DNA of 64,000 nt from Proteus mirabilis ATCC 29906 (GTDB taxonomy: Bacteria; Pseudomonadota; Gammaproteobacteria; Enterobacterales; Enterobacteriaceae): positions 1 through 64,000 of the forward strand of contig NZ_GG668579.1 in the NCBI RefSeq assembly GCF_000160755.1. Direction: 5' to 3'. The notes beneath the pieces are model-generated. The model made no database searches, was not told the origin of the DNA, and saw nothing but the letters and a program-made list of their open reading frames with translations. Shown piece by piece: positions 40,967-50,748 of the stretch (the stretch's first letter is position 1; every line of letters begins with the position of its first letter). A program made the position numbers and the translations under genes.

Positions 40967-41524
40967 TTACTTATCAAAAACAGGGGTTAATTTTGTTAAA
41001 AATAGTGATAAATTATCTGCAAGCACTTCCCTTTTCTTTTGACCAAAAGTTTCTAGTATTACTTCACCTGAAAGATTACATACAGAAATAATATCGTTTT
41101 CAGACGCTGTTGTACCGATAAACAAAGTCGGGGTGAGCTTCAATCGTTTTTGTGTCACAAGATGTCCGATCATGTTCTCTTGTAGACGAATAAAATCCTC
41201 TTCACTCCAAATTTGAAGCAGAGTAAAGTTGAGCGAATCAAAACGGACTTGCATATCACCAGCATATTGCGTAGTAAAATAGTCATGTAATTCAGAGCGA
41301 ATAATAATCCCCATCGCTTTTTCAACTTTTTCTAATTTATCTCGACCCGTAAAAGGCTGTGGTAACCAATAAACCACATTATCTCCGGTACGAGAAATAC
41401 AAGGAGAAGGAACACCATAAAGCTCATGGCTGGCAGGAGGAAACCCTGACTCTTGTTGCCATAAATCAACATAATTTTGCGTAAGCTGTTTTAATTCAGT
41501 GGAAATATCATTCATCGTTATCAT
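40967..41524 (-). CDS. syd: SecY-interacting protein Syd
   Basis: Peripheral cytosolic protein that binds the SecY translocon and can disturb defective translocase. The 185 residues fit the family, with CISRTGDNVVYWLPQPFTGRDKL near residues 42-64. The first ATG (41524) is reported; a second in-frame ATG three codons later is also plausible. It is divergent from queF, as in E. coli. Confidence 0.93.
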   Translation of the reverse strand: MITMNDISTELKQLTQNYVDLWQQESGFPPASHELYGVPSPCISRTGDNVVYWLPQPFTGRDKLEKVEKAMGIIIRSELHDYFTTQYAGDMQVRFDSLNFTLLQIWSEEDFIRLQENMIGHLVTQKRLKLTPTLFIGTTASENDIISVCNLSGEVILETFGQKKREVLADNLSLFLTKLTPVFDK

Positions 41525-41678
41525 CGTCTGTAGGCATAAAAAAGAGAAATATATCCCTTATGTTACCTGATAATACCGGTAATTTTGAGCGCCAATAATA
41601 AAGCGTTCATATACTCTTGATATTTCGCTAGTATAATCACGGCTCTTTCCATTTTTTGATGACATTAGGATATCGATT

Positions 41679-42524
41679 ATGTCTTTATATCAGGGAGATA
41701 AGGCTCTCGAAGCACTATCATTAGGCAAAGAAACACAATACCACACACACTATGATGCGAGTCTATTACAAGGTGTACCTCGTCGCTTAAATCGAGATTC
41801 ACTCTCTTTAACTGCTGACAATCTACCTTTTCATGGTGGTGATATCTGGACAATGTATGAGCTATCTTGGCTCAACAGCCAAGGCTTACCTCAAGTGGCT
41901 ATTGGCCATGTAGAATTAGATGCAACGACAGAAAATCTCATCGAATCAAAAAGCTTTAAGCTCTATCTCAATAGCTTTAATCAAACTCGTTTTGAAAATT
42001 GGCACATTGTTGAAGAAACATTACTCAAAGATTTAACTGCTTGTGCTAAAGGCAGGGTGCATCTAACGCTTTACCCACTTTCCCATTTTACCTCACAGCC
42101 TATTGTCGATTTTGTAGGAGAGTGCATTGATAACCAACCTATTGAAATTGATAATTACCAATTCGATAGCCAATGGTTAAACGGATCAACAACAGATACA
42201 CTGGTTGAGGAGACGCTTGTTAGTCATCTGCTAAAATCAAATTGCCTGATCACGCACCAACCTGATTGGGGATCTGTGATGATCCAATATAAAGGCAAAA
42301 AAATCGACCGTGAAAAACTACTACGCTATCTTGTATCCTTTAGACAGCATAATGAATTTCACGAGCAGTGTGTTGAGCGAATATTCCACGATATTATGAC
42401 ATTTTGTTCACCAGACACATTAACTGTTTATGCAAGATACACTCGCCGTGGAGGATTAGATATTAATCCTTGGCGTAGTAATTGTGAGTTTGTTCCAGAA
42501 ACTGGTCGCTTAGCCAGACAATAA
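41679..42524 (+). CDS. queF: NADPH-dependent 7-cyano-7-deazaguanine reductase
   Basis: Reduces preQ0 to preQ1 in queuosine synthesis. It is the long bimodular form of 281 residues. The catalytic cysteine lies in [12 protein letters not shown] near residue 190, and the QueF motif [17 protein letters not shown] is near 89. The [11 protein letters not shown] segment near 228 supplies the substrate glutamate. A TATAAT hexamer (41632-41637) is a likely -10 element. Confidence 0.96.
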   Translation: MSLYQGDKALEALSLGKETQYHTHYDASLLQGVPRRLNRDSLSLTADNLPFHGGDIWTMYELSWLNSQGLPQVAIGHVELDATTENLIESKSFKLYLNSFNQTRFENWHIVEETLLKDLTACAKGRVHLTLYPLSHFTSQPIVDFVGECIDNQPIEIDNYQFDSQWLNGSTTDTLVEETLVSHLLKSNCLITHQPDWGSVMIQYKGKKIDREKLLRYLVSFRQHNEFHEQCVERIFHDIMTFCSPDTLTVYARYTRRGGLDINPWRSNCEFVPETGRLARQ

Positions 42525-42615
42525 CGTGAATAATGCCTGTATGTTAATATGATCTATGTTATACAGAGATCAGTTGCACTTCAGTTTGTTATTTCGGGAG
42601 AAAAAGGAGTCCTAC

Positions 42616-43983
42616 GTGATAACTCATGTCAGCCCATTAGGTTCCATGGATCTGCTTTCACAGCTAGAAGTTGATATGCTTAAAAGAACAGCCAGCAGTG
42701 ATCTTTATCAACTGTTTCGTAACTGTTCACTTGCAGTTCTCAACTCTGGTAGCCTTACTGATAGTAGTAAAGAACTGTTATCTAAATACCAAGATTTTGA
42801 TATTAACGTACTGCGTCGCGAACGTGGTGTAAAATTAGAGCTAGTTAATCCCCCAGAAGATGCCTTTGTTGATGGAAAAATTATTCGCTCTCTACAAGCA
42901 AACCTATTTGCTGTACTGCGCGATATTTTGTTTGTGCATGGGCAAATAACCACGGCAAAACGCGACCTACATTTAAACCTTGAAAACAGCGCCCATATAA
43001 CAAACACCATTTTCTCTATCTTACGTAATGCAAGAGCGCTGCATATCGATGAAGATCCAAATATGATCGTTTGCTGGGGCGGACACTCCATCAATGAAAC
43101 AGAGTATCTTTACGGTAGAAAAGTCGGTAATGAATTAGGGTTACGCGAACTGAATATCTGTACTGGGTGTGGACCTGGGGCTATGGAAGCTCCCATGAAA
43201 GGCGCTGCAGTGGGGCACGCTCAACAACGTTATAGAAATAGCCGTTTTATTGGTGTTACAGAGCCATCAATCATCGCCGCAGAGCCACCAAATCCTCTGG
43301 TTAATGAACTTATCATTATGCCAGATATTGAAAAACGTCTGGAAGCTTTTGTTCGTATTGCCCACGGCATTATTATTTTCCCAGGGGGCGTAGGAACCGC
43401 AGAAGAGCTACTCTATCTACTTGGTATTCTGATGTCACCAGAAAACCAAGAACAAGTACTCCCACTGATTTTAACGGGTCCTAAAGAGAGTGCAGACTAT
43501 TTCCGAGTACTCGATGATTTTATTGTTAATACCTTAGGTGAAGATGCACGACGTCATTATCAAATCATCGTCGATGATGCGGCTGAAGTGGCTCGTATTA
43601 TGAAGAAATACATGCCATTGGTAAAAGATAACCGTCGTAGCACAGGGGATGCTTACAGCTTTAATTGGTCAATAAAAATTAATGCGGACTTACAACATCC
43701 TTTCGAGCCAACTCATGAAAATATGGCATCACTTAATTTAAGCACGCATCAATCTCCTGAAAAACTGGCGGCTGATTTACGCCGCGCATTTTCCGGTATT
43801 GTCGCAGGTAACGTAAAAGAAGTGGGAATGAAGGCGATAGAAGCTCATGGCCCTTATAAAATTCACGGTGAAAGCGATATTATGCGCCGTATGGATATTT
43901 TATTGGCGGGGTTTGTCGAACAACATCGTATGAAGCTACCTGGTGGTAGTGCCTATCAACCTTGTTACGAGATCATCAGCTAA
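42616..43983 (+). CDS. ppnN: Pyrimidine/purine nucleotide 5'-monophosphate nucleosidase PpnN
   Basis: LOG-family enzyme that cleaves nucleoside monophosphates to base and ribose 5-phosphate and is regulated by (p)ppGpp in E. coli. The PGGVGTAEE motif lies near residue 256 and the [14 protein letters not shown] segment near 181. The start is GTG at 42616, preceded by AAAAAGGAG. An upstream ATG at 42556 lacks a site and lengthens the protein beyond the usual 454-455 residues. In E. coli sdaC-sdaB separate it from xni; here they are absent. Confidence 0.95.
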   Translation: MITHVSPLGSMDLLSQLEVDMLKRTASSDLYQLFRNCSLAVLNSGSLTDSSKELLSKYQDFDINVLRRERGVKLELVNPPEDAFVDGKIIRSLQANLFAVLRDILFVHGQITTAKRDLHLNLENSAHITNTIFSILRNARALHIDEDPNMIVCWGGHSINETEYLYGRKVGNELGLRELNICTGCGPGAMEAPMKGAAVGHAQQRYRNSRFIGVTEPSIIAAEPPNPLVNELIIMPDIEKRLEAFVRIAHGIIIFPGGVGTAEELLYLLGILMSPENQEQVLPLILTGPKESADYFRVLDDFIVNTLGEDARRHYQIIVDDAAEVARIMKKYMPLVKDNRRSTGDAYSFNWSIKINADLQHPFEPTHENMASLNLSTHQSPEKLAADLRRAFSGIVAGNVKEVGMKAIEAHGPYKIHGESDIMRRMDILLAGFVEQHRMKLPGGSAYQPCYEIIS

Positions 43984-43989
43984 TTAATT

Positions 43990-44739
43990 ATGGTACATTT
44001 GCTGATCATTGATGCATTAAACCTGATCCGCCGTATTCATGCGGCATCAGGTTCTTCATGCCTGACAGTGTGTGAACATAGCGTGAATCAATTGCTTAAT
44101 CACACACGGCCTACTCACGCGGTTGCTGTTTTTGATGAAGATGATAGGGAAAATAGCTGGCGCCATCAGTTATTGCCGGAATATAAAGCAGGCCGCTCGC
44201 CGATGCCGGCTGATCTGCACCAACAGCTTCCAGAAATTAAAGCAATGCTACTTAACTTAGGTATAAAAAGCTGGCATTCAGGAGGCGATGAAGCGGATGA
44301 TGTGGCCGCAACTTTGGCAACAAAAGTCGCTCAAGCCGGACATAATGTGACCATTATTTCAACAGATAAAGGTTATTGCCAATTACTTTCCCCTGCCATA
44401 CGTATTCGTGACTATTTCCAAAAACGCTGGCTCGATCTTGAATTTATTAATCAAGAGTTTGGTGTTAAACCGACACAATTAACTGATTATTGGGGATTAA
44501 CAGGCGTTAGCAGCAGTAAAGTTTCCGGTGTCCCCGGTATTGGCCCTAAAAGTGCAACAGAACTTTTGCAACTTTATCCTAATTTAGAGTCACTGTACCA
44601 ACACATTGATGAAGTGCCCAAAAAATGGCAAACCAAATTGAGTGATAATAAAGAAGTTGCTTTTATTAGCCGCCAAATCACCACACTTCGTACTGATATT
44701 CAGTTAAACGGTAATTTACAACAGTTACGTTTAAAATAG
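43990..44739 (+). CDS. xni: Flap endonuclease Xni
   Basis: Homologue of the 5'-3' exonuclease domain of DNA polymerase I, binding flap structures. Acidic residues occur in LIIDALN near residue 5, [10 protein letters not shown] near 49 and [14 protein letters not shown] near 100. The helix-3-turn-helix [13 protein letters not shown] is near 184. At 249 residues it matches E. coli Xni. It follows ppnN by 6 bp. Confidence 0.93.
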   Translation: MVHLLIIDALNLIRRIHAASGSSCLTVCEHSVNQLLNHTRPTHAVAVFDEDDRENSWRHQLLPEYKAGRSPMPADLHQQLPEIKAMLLNLGIKSWHSGGDEADDVAATLATKVAQAGHNVTIISTDKGYCQLLSPAIRIRDYFQKRWLDLEFINQEFGVKPTQLTDYWGLTGVSSSKVSGVPGIGPKSATELLQLYPNLESLYQHIDEVPKKWQTKLSDNKEVAFISRQITTLRTDIQLNGNLQQLRLK

Positions 44740-44748
44740 TTTAATCAA

Positions 44749-44783
44749 TAAAAAGGCTAACGCTCTGTAATAGAGAATTAGCC
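44749..44783 (-). terminator. Convergent terminator xni/rlmM
   Basis: GGCTAA (44755-44760) pairs with TTAGCC (44778-44783), with inner CTCT/AGAG pairing. On the minus strand the stem is followed by TTTTTAT, so it best serves rlmM. Confidence 0.75.
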
Positions 44784-44827
44784 TGTTAATGATTTACTCA
44801 TCAAAAGATGAACTTAACTCTATGAAG

Positions 44828-45925
44828 TTAAAACTCGCGATCAGGACGATAAGCAGCCCAGATATTTTGGATATGTACCGTGATCTCTTCTCTGTCATGA
44901 TACAAATGCTTAGCCTGAATTTTAGCATTAATGCCTTTCTCAGCTAATTCAGCTCTAATTTTATCAAGGATATGCGCAACTTCTTCATAACGCTTTTTCA
45001 TCGGTAATTTTAAGTTGAAGATTGCTTCACGACACCATTCATTAACTATCCACGTTGTCATTAATGCAGCCACTTTGGCAGGCTTCTCAACCATATCACA
45101 CACCAGCCAAGTAATATTCTTTGACGTCGGCTCAAACTTAAAGCCATCAGCTTGATGGTGGCGCACTTGCCCTGTTTCCATTAAAGAAGGAGCCATAGGA
45201 CCATTATCAACGGCATGCACCATCATGCTACGTTTAACTAATTGGTAAGTCCATCCTCCGGGACACGCCCCAAGATCAACCGCACTCATCCCACTGGCTA
45301 AGCGCTCTTCCCACTCTTCATAAGGAATAAAAACATGGAACGCTTCTTCAAGTTTTAAAGTTGAACGACTTGGTGCATCGGCTGGGAATTTTAAGCGAGG
45401 GATCCCCATATAGAATGGCGAGTTATTAAAGCTATAGGAATAGCCCACGTAACAACATCCCGGAGCAATAAAAAAGACATGGATCACCGGACGGCTATAA
45501 TTTTCAACTTTTAATAAGATCTTTTCTTTACGTAATTGATTACGCAAAGGAACAGTGAATTTGCGGCAAAATTTTAATAACTCTTTGCTTTCATTGGTAT
45601 CAGCGACTTCAACACGTAACTCACCTGCTTTTTCTGTACTACCTTTTAGCTGGTCAATAATGGGAGTAATACGATCTTCTGGTGGTAAGTTCTTTAATAA
45701 TTCACCACAAACAAATAATTGGCGTGCAAAAATAAGTCCTCTAAAATCCACATCACGAGCAATTTTATCTGCATCACCTTCTTGATAGCATTCAAAAATG
45801 ACGTAACCACTTCCCTCTTTCACTCGAGAAAAGCCATAAACACCTATTTGTCCTGCCTTATCCGTTATCTCCGCCGCGCACTCTTTTTCAAAACCAGGGC
45901 GACAATATAATGCTACTTTATTCAT
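44828..45925 (-). CDS. rlmM: 23S rRNA 2'-O-ribose C2498 methyltransferase RlmM
   Basis: Methylates the ribose of C2498 in 23S rRNA using S-adenosylmethionine. It has an N-terminal THUMP-like domain and a Rossmann methyltransferase domain with [15 protein letters not shown] near residues 219-233. Catalytic lysine and aspartate regions are [11 protein letters not shown] near 274 and [13 protein letters not shown] near 304. The 365 residues are normal. The start overlaps the end of ygdD by 8 bp. Confidence 0.95.
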   Translation of the reverse strand: MNKVALYCRPGFEKECAAEITDKAGQIGVYGFSRVKEGSGYVIFECYQEGDADKIARDVDFRGLIFARQLFVCGELLKNLPPEDRITPIIDQLKGSTEKAGELRVEVADTNESKELLKFCRKFTVPLRNQLRKEKILLKVENYSRPVIHVFFIAPGCCYVGYSYSFNNSPFYMGIPRLKFPADAPSRSTLKLEEAFHVFIPYEEWEERLASGMSAVDLGACPGGWTYQLVKRSMMVHAVDNGPMAPSLMETGQVRHHQADGFKFEPTSKNITWLVCDMVEKPAKVAALMTTWIVNEWCREAIFNLKLPMKKRYEEVAHILDKIRAELAEKGINAKIQAKHLYHDREEITVHIQNIWAAYRPDREF

Positions 45926-46313
45926 GGCGAGATGCCGGTGTCCTTAGACGCAAAGCGCCAATAAAAATTAAAATCCAACCAATAAGAAAACTAAATCCAC
46001 CAATTGGCGTAAAATAAGATAATAACCTAACCTGTGTTAGCGCCATACAATAAAGGCTACCACTGAAAAGTAAAATGCCTAAACCAAAGAAAATACCTGC
46101 CCAATAAAGCCATAAAATGGTTTTGCGCATTAATATCGCCGCTAACCCTACAAGTAGTAAAGTATGTACGATTTGATAACGCATAGCTAACTGAATATAT
46201 TCCCAATGCTGTGGCGATAAATGAGGGGCTAATTTATGGGTAGCGAATGCCCCAAAAGCCACATAAAAAAAACCACTGATTGCGGAAAACATAAGCAATG
46301 TACGACTATTCAC
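45918..46313 (-). CDS. ygdD: DUF423 inner-membrane protein YgdD
   Basis: Small membrane protein of 131 residues with four predicted transmembrane helices (about 5-25, 45-62, 70-88 and 96-118). The DUF423 pattern GAFATHKL is near residue 22. Function is unknown. It is translationally coupled to rlmM by an 8-bp overlap and lies downstream of gcvA, matching E. coli order. Confidence 0.9.
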   Translation of the reverse strand: MNSRTLLMFSAISGFFYVAFGAFATHKLAPHLSPQHWEYIQLAMRYQIVHTLLLVGLAAILMRKTILWLYWAGIFFGLGILLFSGSLYCMALTQVRLLSYFTPIGGFSFLIGWILIFIGALRLRTPASRHE

Positions 46314-46356
46314 TGTTTATTCCTTCCTGTTAGGAGCTAATTTACCTAAACAAATA

Positions 46357-47277
46357 TTAAGAAGTTGCCAGTAATCCTAATTTTTCCTGTTCATTTGCCG
46401 CTTGAGATAAAATCCATTGACGGAAAGCAGCAATTTTTCCTAATTCAGCCTGACTATCTTGGCAAACTAAATAAAAGGCATTTTTACTGACAAGCACATC
46501 TTGAAAAGGCCTAACTAATCGACCTGATTCAATTTCACTGCGAGCCATAACATTATTAACTAATGCAACACCTTGTCCATGTACTGCAGCCTGTATCACC
46601 ATAGAGCTATGGCTAAAGATAGGCCCTTGTTGCACATTAATCTGGTTTTGGATCTCCAATTGACGAACATAAGCTTGCCAATCACGACGCGATGTATCAT
46701 GTAACAGTGTATGATAAATCAGATCGGACGGGGTTTTTAGTGGTTTTTCACCTGTCAGCAAAGAAGGAGCACAAACCGGAATTAAATATTCAGCGTAAAG
46801 ACGATCTGTACGCAATCCAGTCCAGTTCCCGCGGCCATAAAAAATAGCCACATCCACATCATCAGCAAGCTTATCTTCTTCGCGATCAACCGCCTGAATA
46901 CGGACATCAATCCCCGGATAAGCCTGATTAAACCCTGATAACCTCGGTACTAACCACTGAATAGCAAAACTCGGCGACAAGCTCACTGTTAAAGCCCCTT
47001 TTGCGCTTCGTGCAAGTAATTTTCTTGTTGCTTCATTAATTGAAGAAAAAATTTCTTTGATATCAAGATAATAACTTTGACCTTCTTCGGTCAGTAACAA
47101 AGAACGATTGCGTCTTCTAAATAATTTTAGTCCAAGAAATTCTTCTAATGTTTTAATTTGATGGCTAACCGCTGCTTGAGTCACGAATAATTCTTCAGCC
47201 GCTTTAGTAAAACTTAAATGACGTGCTGCCGAATCAAAAACTCTAAGGGCATTTAGTGGAGGTAAACGTTTAGACAT
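46357..47277 (-). CDS. gcvA: Glycine cleavage system transcriptional regulator GcvA
   Basis: LysR-type regulator that activates gcvTHP with glycine, represses it with purines, and controls the divergent gcvB RNA. The N-terminal winged helix-turn-helix includes LSFTKAAEELFVTQAAVSHQIKTLE at about residues 21-45, followed by the effector-binding domain. The 306 residues match E. coli GcvA (305). Its start lies 123 bp from the gcvB start. Confidence 0.95.
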   Translation of the reverse strand: MSKRLPPLNALRVFDSAARHLSFTKAAEELFVTQAAVSHQIKTLEEFLGLKLFRRRNRSLLLTEEGQSYYLDIKEIFSSINEATRKLLARSAKGALTVSLSPSFAIQWLVPRLSGFNQAYPGIDVRIQAVDREEDKLADDVDVAIFYGRGNWTGLRTDRLYAEYLIPVCAPSLLTGEKPLKTPSDLIYHTLLHDTSRRDWQAYVRQLEIQNQINVQQGPIFSHSSMVIQAAVHGQGVALVNNVMARSEIESGRLVRPFQDVLVSKNAFYLVCQDSQAELGKIAAFRQWILSQAANEQEKLGLLATS

Positions 47278-47365
47278 ATTCTGTTGTGAAACCCCTATTT
47301 TGGCTGTTGGTAAACCCTAACGTTAGTTATTAGTTTTTTTTATGCGAAGCATTATAATTTGTCCC

Positions 47366-47394
47366 TTGATGATTAGCCAGTAAATACCTATAGT
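47366..47394 (+). promoter_or_regulatory. gcvB promoter
   Basis: TTGATG (47366-47371) and TATAGT (47389-47394) are separated by exactly 17 bp and precede the conserved 5' end of GcvB at 47401. The divergent arrangement with gcvA implies GcvA control from this interval. Confidence 0.8.
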
Positions 47395-47400
47395 ACTCGC

Positions 47401-47599
47401 ACTTCCTAAGCCGGAACGAAAAGTTGTGTAGTAGCAATACTGCAAAACTTTTGGCTTTGTGGTTGTGATGTTGTGTTTGCAAGTTGTCTGGAAATTCCAG
47501 ACTTTGTAGCTGATGCTACTGTTTTTTTTCACTTCCTGTACATTTACCCTGTCTGTCCATAGTGATTTTATAATGCACCGCCAAGGCGGTGCTTTTTTT
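47401..47599 (+). ncRNA. gcvB: GcvB small regulatory RNA
   Basis: Hfq-dependent RNA that represses many amino acid and peptide transporter mRNAs. The 5' ACTTCCTAAGCCGGAACGAA matches the conserved GcvB start. The GU-rich R1 seed region (about 47457-47484, TTGTGGTTGTGATGTTG) and the nearly invariant ACTTCCTGTACATTTACCC segment (47531-47549) follow. It ends in the terminator GCACCGCC-AA-GGCGGTGC plus seven T. It lies divergent from gcvA as in other enterobacteria. A 69-codon antisense frame here is spurious. Confidence 0.96.
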
Positions 47600-47837
47600 A
47601 TATATTATTTTTCTCTAACTTCGCAACGCTGACGGACTGCACATCCTATTTTTATGCTAAATGCGCACCTACTTAGCTATTATTATGCTAAAAAAGTGCA
47701 ACATCTTTTCCCCATAGGCAATAACAGCGCTCAGTAGATAAACATCTATTCCATTTTCGATGCTATAAACAAGCTCACCTTTATCGTGTTACCATAAGAA
47801 TCTATCGCAATTCACAGTAAACAAATTAGCAATTTCA
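47600..47837. other. Intergenic region between GcvB and the csdA promoter
   Basis: No gene or confident motif was recognised. In E. coli a small lipoprotein gene, ygdI, lies in the equivalent interval, and no counterpart is seen here. Confidence 0.4.
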
Positions 47838-47876
47838 TTATAAATAAATATTATTAACCGTATAATCTCGCGGTTA
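47838..47876 (+). promoter_or_regulatory. Probable csdA promoter
   Basis: A perfect TATAAT (47861-47866) lies 17 bp after TTATAA (47838-47843). The -10 element is bracketed by the inverted repeat AACCG / CGGTT. The start of transcription would be near 47873, about 55 bp before csdA. Confidence 0.5.
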
Positions 47877-47928
47877 GGTTTTTACTTACTATAACGGCGT
47901 TTTCTAGACTGACTAACACAAGCTCATT

Positions 47929-49143
47929 ATGAAACCATTTTCCCCTACTGTTTTTCGCCAACAATTTCCTGCTATTGAGGAAAATATTGTTTATCTTGAT
48001 AGTGCGGCTACCGCGTTAAAACCTGTAGCTATGATTGAAGCTTCAGATAAATTTTATCGCCATAGCTCAGCGACGGTTCACCGTAGCCAATATCAACAAG
48101 CTAAAAAGATGACACAACACTTTGAGCAAGCACGTCAGCAAGTCGCTCAATTACTTAACGTCGCAGATAGCGATACTATTATTTGGACGCAAGGCACCAC
48201 AGGCTCACTTAATCTTATTGCTCAAGGCTATTTCCGCCCACGATTACAAGCCGGTGATGAAATTATTGTTAGCGAACAAGAGCATCACGCCAATCTTATT
48301 CCTTGGTTAATGTTAGCAGAGCAGACTGGGGCCAAAATTATTCGCTGGCCGATTGAAGATAACTTTTTACCTTCAATCGCCACACTGACGACATTACTTA
48401 CGGCAAGAACAAGAGTAGTGGCAATAAGCCAAATGTCGAATATCACCGGTGCACAAATCGCCTTAGATAAAGTTTCTCAATGTGTACATCAATATGATGA
48501 CTGTTTACTCGTGGTTGATGGTGCACAAGGCATAGCTCATCATGCAACGGATATCAGCGCCCTTGATATCGATTTTTATGCTTTCTCTGCCCATAAATTA
48601 TATGGTCCCAATGGCCTTGGCGTATGTTATGGAAAGCGCGAACTTTTAGAAGTGATGTCTGCGTGGCAAGGGGGCGGAAAAATGTTAACCACGGCAAGCT
48701 TTAACGGTTTTGTACCCGCGGCTATTCCTCATCGCTTTGAAGCAGGCACCCCTAACATAGCTGCTGTAATTGCTTTTTCAGCAACATTAGATTGGTTACA
48801 AACGCAAGATATGGCGCAAGCCAATCAATACGCCTTAACTCTGGCAGATGAAGCACAGGCGCGTCTTGAGCAATTAGAGGGGTTTATCAGTTACCGCGCG
48901 CCTCATTCACCGGTACTCGCTTTTAATTTTGAGGGTATTCATCACAGTGATTTAGCGGCATTAATCGCGGAACAAGGTATTGCTTTACGCACAGGGCAAC
49001 ACTGCGCACAACCCTTAATCGATGCTTTAACCATCTCTGGCTGTTTACGCGCTTCTTTTATGCCATATAATCAACTTTCTGATATTGATAGGTTAGTTGA
49101 TGCGGTTAAATTCGCACTGTCCTTATTAAAAGATGAAGATTAA
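47929..49143 (+). CDS. csdA: Cysteine desulfurase CsdA
   Basis: Pyridoxal-phosphate enzyme that takes sulfur from cysteine and passes it to CsdE. Class V aminotransferase features are the cofactor lysine in FSAHKLYGPNG near residue 222, EHHANLIPW near 121, and the catalytic cysteine in RTGQHCAQPL near 358. The 404 residues are typical. It is followed by csdE after 2 bp and then tcdA on the opposite strand, the known functional set. Confidence 0.95.
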   Translation: MKPFSPTVFRQQFPAIEENIVYLDSAATALKPVAMIEASDKFYRHSSATVHRSQYQQAKKMTQHFEQARQQVAQLLNVADSDTIIWTQGTTGSLNLIAQGYFRPRLQAGDEIIVSEQEHHANLIPWLMLAEQTGAKIIRWPIEDNFLPSIATLTTLLTARTRVVAISQMSNITGAQIALDKVSQCVHQYDDCLLVVDGAQGIAHHATDISALDIDFYAFSAHKLYGPNGLGVCYGKRELLEVMSAWQGGGKMLTTASFNGFVPAAIPHRFEAGTPNIAAVIAFSATLDWLQTQDMAQANQYALTLADEAQARLEQLEGFISYRAPHSPVLAFNFEGIHHSDLAALIAEQGIALRTGQHCAQPLIDALTISGCLRASFMPYNQLSDIDRLVDAVKFALSLLKDED

Positions 49144-49145
49144 AT

Positions 49146-49589
49146 ATGAGTAATAATACACAACACCCTTTTGGTCATGACATTACCTTAGATGGATTAT
49201 TTCAAGACTTCCAGAAATCTAAATCATGGGAAGATAAATATCGTCAATTGATCCAACTTTCAAGAAAATTACCCGCATTACCTGATGAATTAAAAACAAC
49301 AGAAAACGAAATCAAAGGGTGCGAAAATAGAGTATGGCTAGGTGTTGAGTTAAACAATGACGGCAAATACCATATTTATGGTGATAGTGATGGGCGAATT
49401 GTAAAAGGCTTACTGGCGGTTATTTTAACAACAGTTGAGAATAAAACAGCACAAGAAATAGCCAATATCGATATATTAGCTATTTTTGAACAATTAGGAT
49501 TGGCTAATCAAATTAGTCAATCACGCACTGATGGTGTCAATGCCATTATTGCGCGATTAACGTCGCTGACACAGACATCTCAACCCTAA
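49146..49589 (+). CDS. csdE: Sulfur acceptor protein CsdE
   Basis: SufE-like sulfur acceptor that stimulates CsdA and carries a persulfide. The acceptor cysteine is in EIKGCENRVWLG near residue 60, and DSDGRIVKGLLAV follows near 82. At 147 residues it matches E. coli CsdE. It is coupled to csdA with a 2-bp gap. Confidence 0.94.
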   Translation: MSNNTQHPFGHDITLDGLFQDFQKSKSWEDKYRQLIQLSRKLPALPDELKTTENEIKGCENRVWLGVELNNDGKYHIYGDSDGRIVKGLLAVILTTVENKTAQEIANIDILAIFEQLGLANQISQSRTDGVNAIIARLTSLTQTSQP

Positions 49590-49655
49590 CAAGTCAATGT
49601 GTACAGCTTGTTGTATGGTGGATCAATACGCTTAAATGCTCCAAAGTGCAACTAG

Positions 49656-49701
49656 GTGACTAGTGCGATTGAGCACCATCATCATCGCTACAACTTGAAG
49701 T
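49656..49701. repeat. Partial ERIC-like repeat copy
   Basis: This 46-bp segment matches 49788-49833 at 38 of 46 positions, in direct orientation and without gaps, and ends in CGCTACAACTTGAAGT. It corresponds to the right half of the neighbouring element; the left half is too degraded to delimit. Confidence 0.6.
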
Positions 49702-49730
49702 TAAATAGCTAACAGCTAAATACTCTAAAT

Positions 49731-49838
49731 AATTCAAGGTGTAGCTAGGCGACAAGTGAATGAGTCGCTAGGAGCATACATCAGTATGTGACTAGTGCGA
49801 ATGAATGCGGTCAACAACGCTACAACTTGAAGTATGAC
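49731..49838. repeat. ERIC-like palindromic repeat overlapping the tcdA 3' end
   Basis: The element is an imperfect palindrome: the left end TTCAAGGTGTAGC and right end GCTACAACTTGAA are inverted copies differing at one position. The centre, CTAGGAGCATACATCAGTATGTGACTAG, resembles the ERIC core (AGGAGCTTACAT...AAGTGACTGGGG, from memory). It contains the tcdA stop codon. Confidence 0.65.
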
Positions 49839-50640
49839 GAGTACGTTGCGCCTTAGCTAACATCTTCTTTAATACATGAGAAACGGCAATAAAACCAAAG
49901 GAAGCAGTTACCATTGTCACCGCGCCAAAACCCGCTGAGCAGTCCATACGCTTGACACCATCAGCAGTACTTTTGGCCGCACACACCGTACCATCTCCTT
50001 GAGGGTAGACTAATTGCTCGGTTGAAAAAACACAATCTATGCCTAATTTACCTTTGCTATTTTTCACAACATTAAAATCAGATTTTAAACGCTCACGTAA
50101 TTTAGCGGCTAATGGATCTTGAATGGTTTTCGCTAAATCGACGACTTGGATTTGAGTTGGATCAATCTGTCCGCCTGCGCCACCAGTGGTGATAACAGGA
50201 ATTTTATAGCGACGACAGTAAGCTAATAATGCGGCCTTTGGTCTAACACTATCAATAGCATCAATCACATAATCAAATGAGTTTTGCATCATTTCTGCCA
50301 CATTATCAACCGTAACAAAATCATCAATACAAGTAACTTTGCATTCAGGATTAATTTGCAAAATTCGCTGCTTCATCACTTCACATTTAGGCTGGCCGAC
50401 ATGCTCTTTTAGCGCATGAATTTGTCGATTGGTATTGGTGACACACACATCATCCATATCAATTAACGTAATAGCGCCGATCCCACTGCGAGCTAAGGCT
50501 TCTGCAGCCCAGCTACCAACGCCACCAATGCCGACAACACAAATATGTGCCTGAGAAAAATAATACAGCGCTTGTTGTCCATAAAGACGGCCAATACCAG
50601 AAAAGCGTTGCAGATAGGAGTCTGATAATGAATTTTGCAT
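49792..50640 (-). CDS. tcdA: tRNA threonylcarbamoyladenosine dehydratase TcdA (CsdL)
   Basis: E1-like ATP-dependent enzyme that cyclises t6A37 in tRNA to ct6A, receiving help from CsdA-CsdE. The ATP-binding VVGIGGVGSWAAEAL is near residues 36-50 and DMDDVCVTNTNRQ near 60. VTTGGAGGQIDP and the cysteine regions GIDCVF and KRMDCSAG lie later. The ATG at 50640 gives the family start; an in-frame upstream ATG adds 17 unrelated residues. The last sixteen residues are encoded inside an ERIC-like repeat and are unlike the usual ending. Confidence 0.93.
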   Translation of the reverse strand: MQNSLSDSYLQRFSGIGRLYGQQALYYFSQAHICVVGIGGVGSWAAEALARSGIGAITLIDMDDVCVTNTNRQIHALKEHVGQPKCEVMKQRILQINPECKVTCIDDFVTVDNVAEMMQNSFDYVIDAIDSVRPKAALLAYCRRYKIPVITTGGAGGQIDPTQIQVVDLAKTIQDPLAAKLRERLKSDFNVVKNSKGKLGIDCVFSTEQLVYPQGDGTVCAAKSTADGVKRMDCSAGFGAVTMVTASFGFIAVSHVLKKMLAKAQRTRHTSSCSVVDRIHSH

Positions 50641-50672
50641 AATGCGATAACAACCTAGATAGCAGAAATAAT

Positions 50673-50699
50673 CATGGCTATTGTTAATCAATAGCCATG
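50673..50699 (-). terminator. Hairpin after mltA
   Basis: CATGGCTATT and AATAGCCATG form a perfect 10-bp stem with a 7-base loop, 50 bp beyond the mltA stop. On the minus strand it is followed by ATTATTTCT, a weak T-tract, so partial termination before tcdA is likely. Confidence 0.55.
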
Positions 50700-50748
50700 G
50701 CGTTTGCTCATTTTACCGTTAATATGACAATATAAATAGTCAATCGTT

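Noticed and set aside
41525..41678. PreQ1 riboswitch before queF
   Set aside because: No C-rich hairpin followed by the A-rich tail typical of preQ1 aptamers was seen.
47323..47532. 69-codon minus-strand frame next to gcvA
   Set aside because: It runs antisense through the GcvB RNA and its promoter, has no good start site, and its sequence is explained by the RNA.
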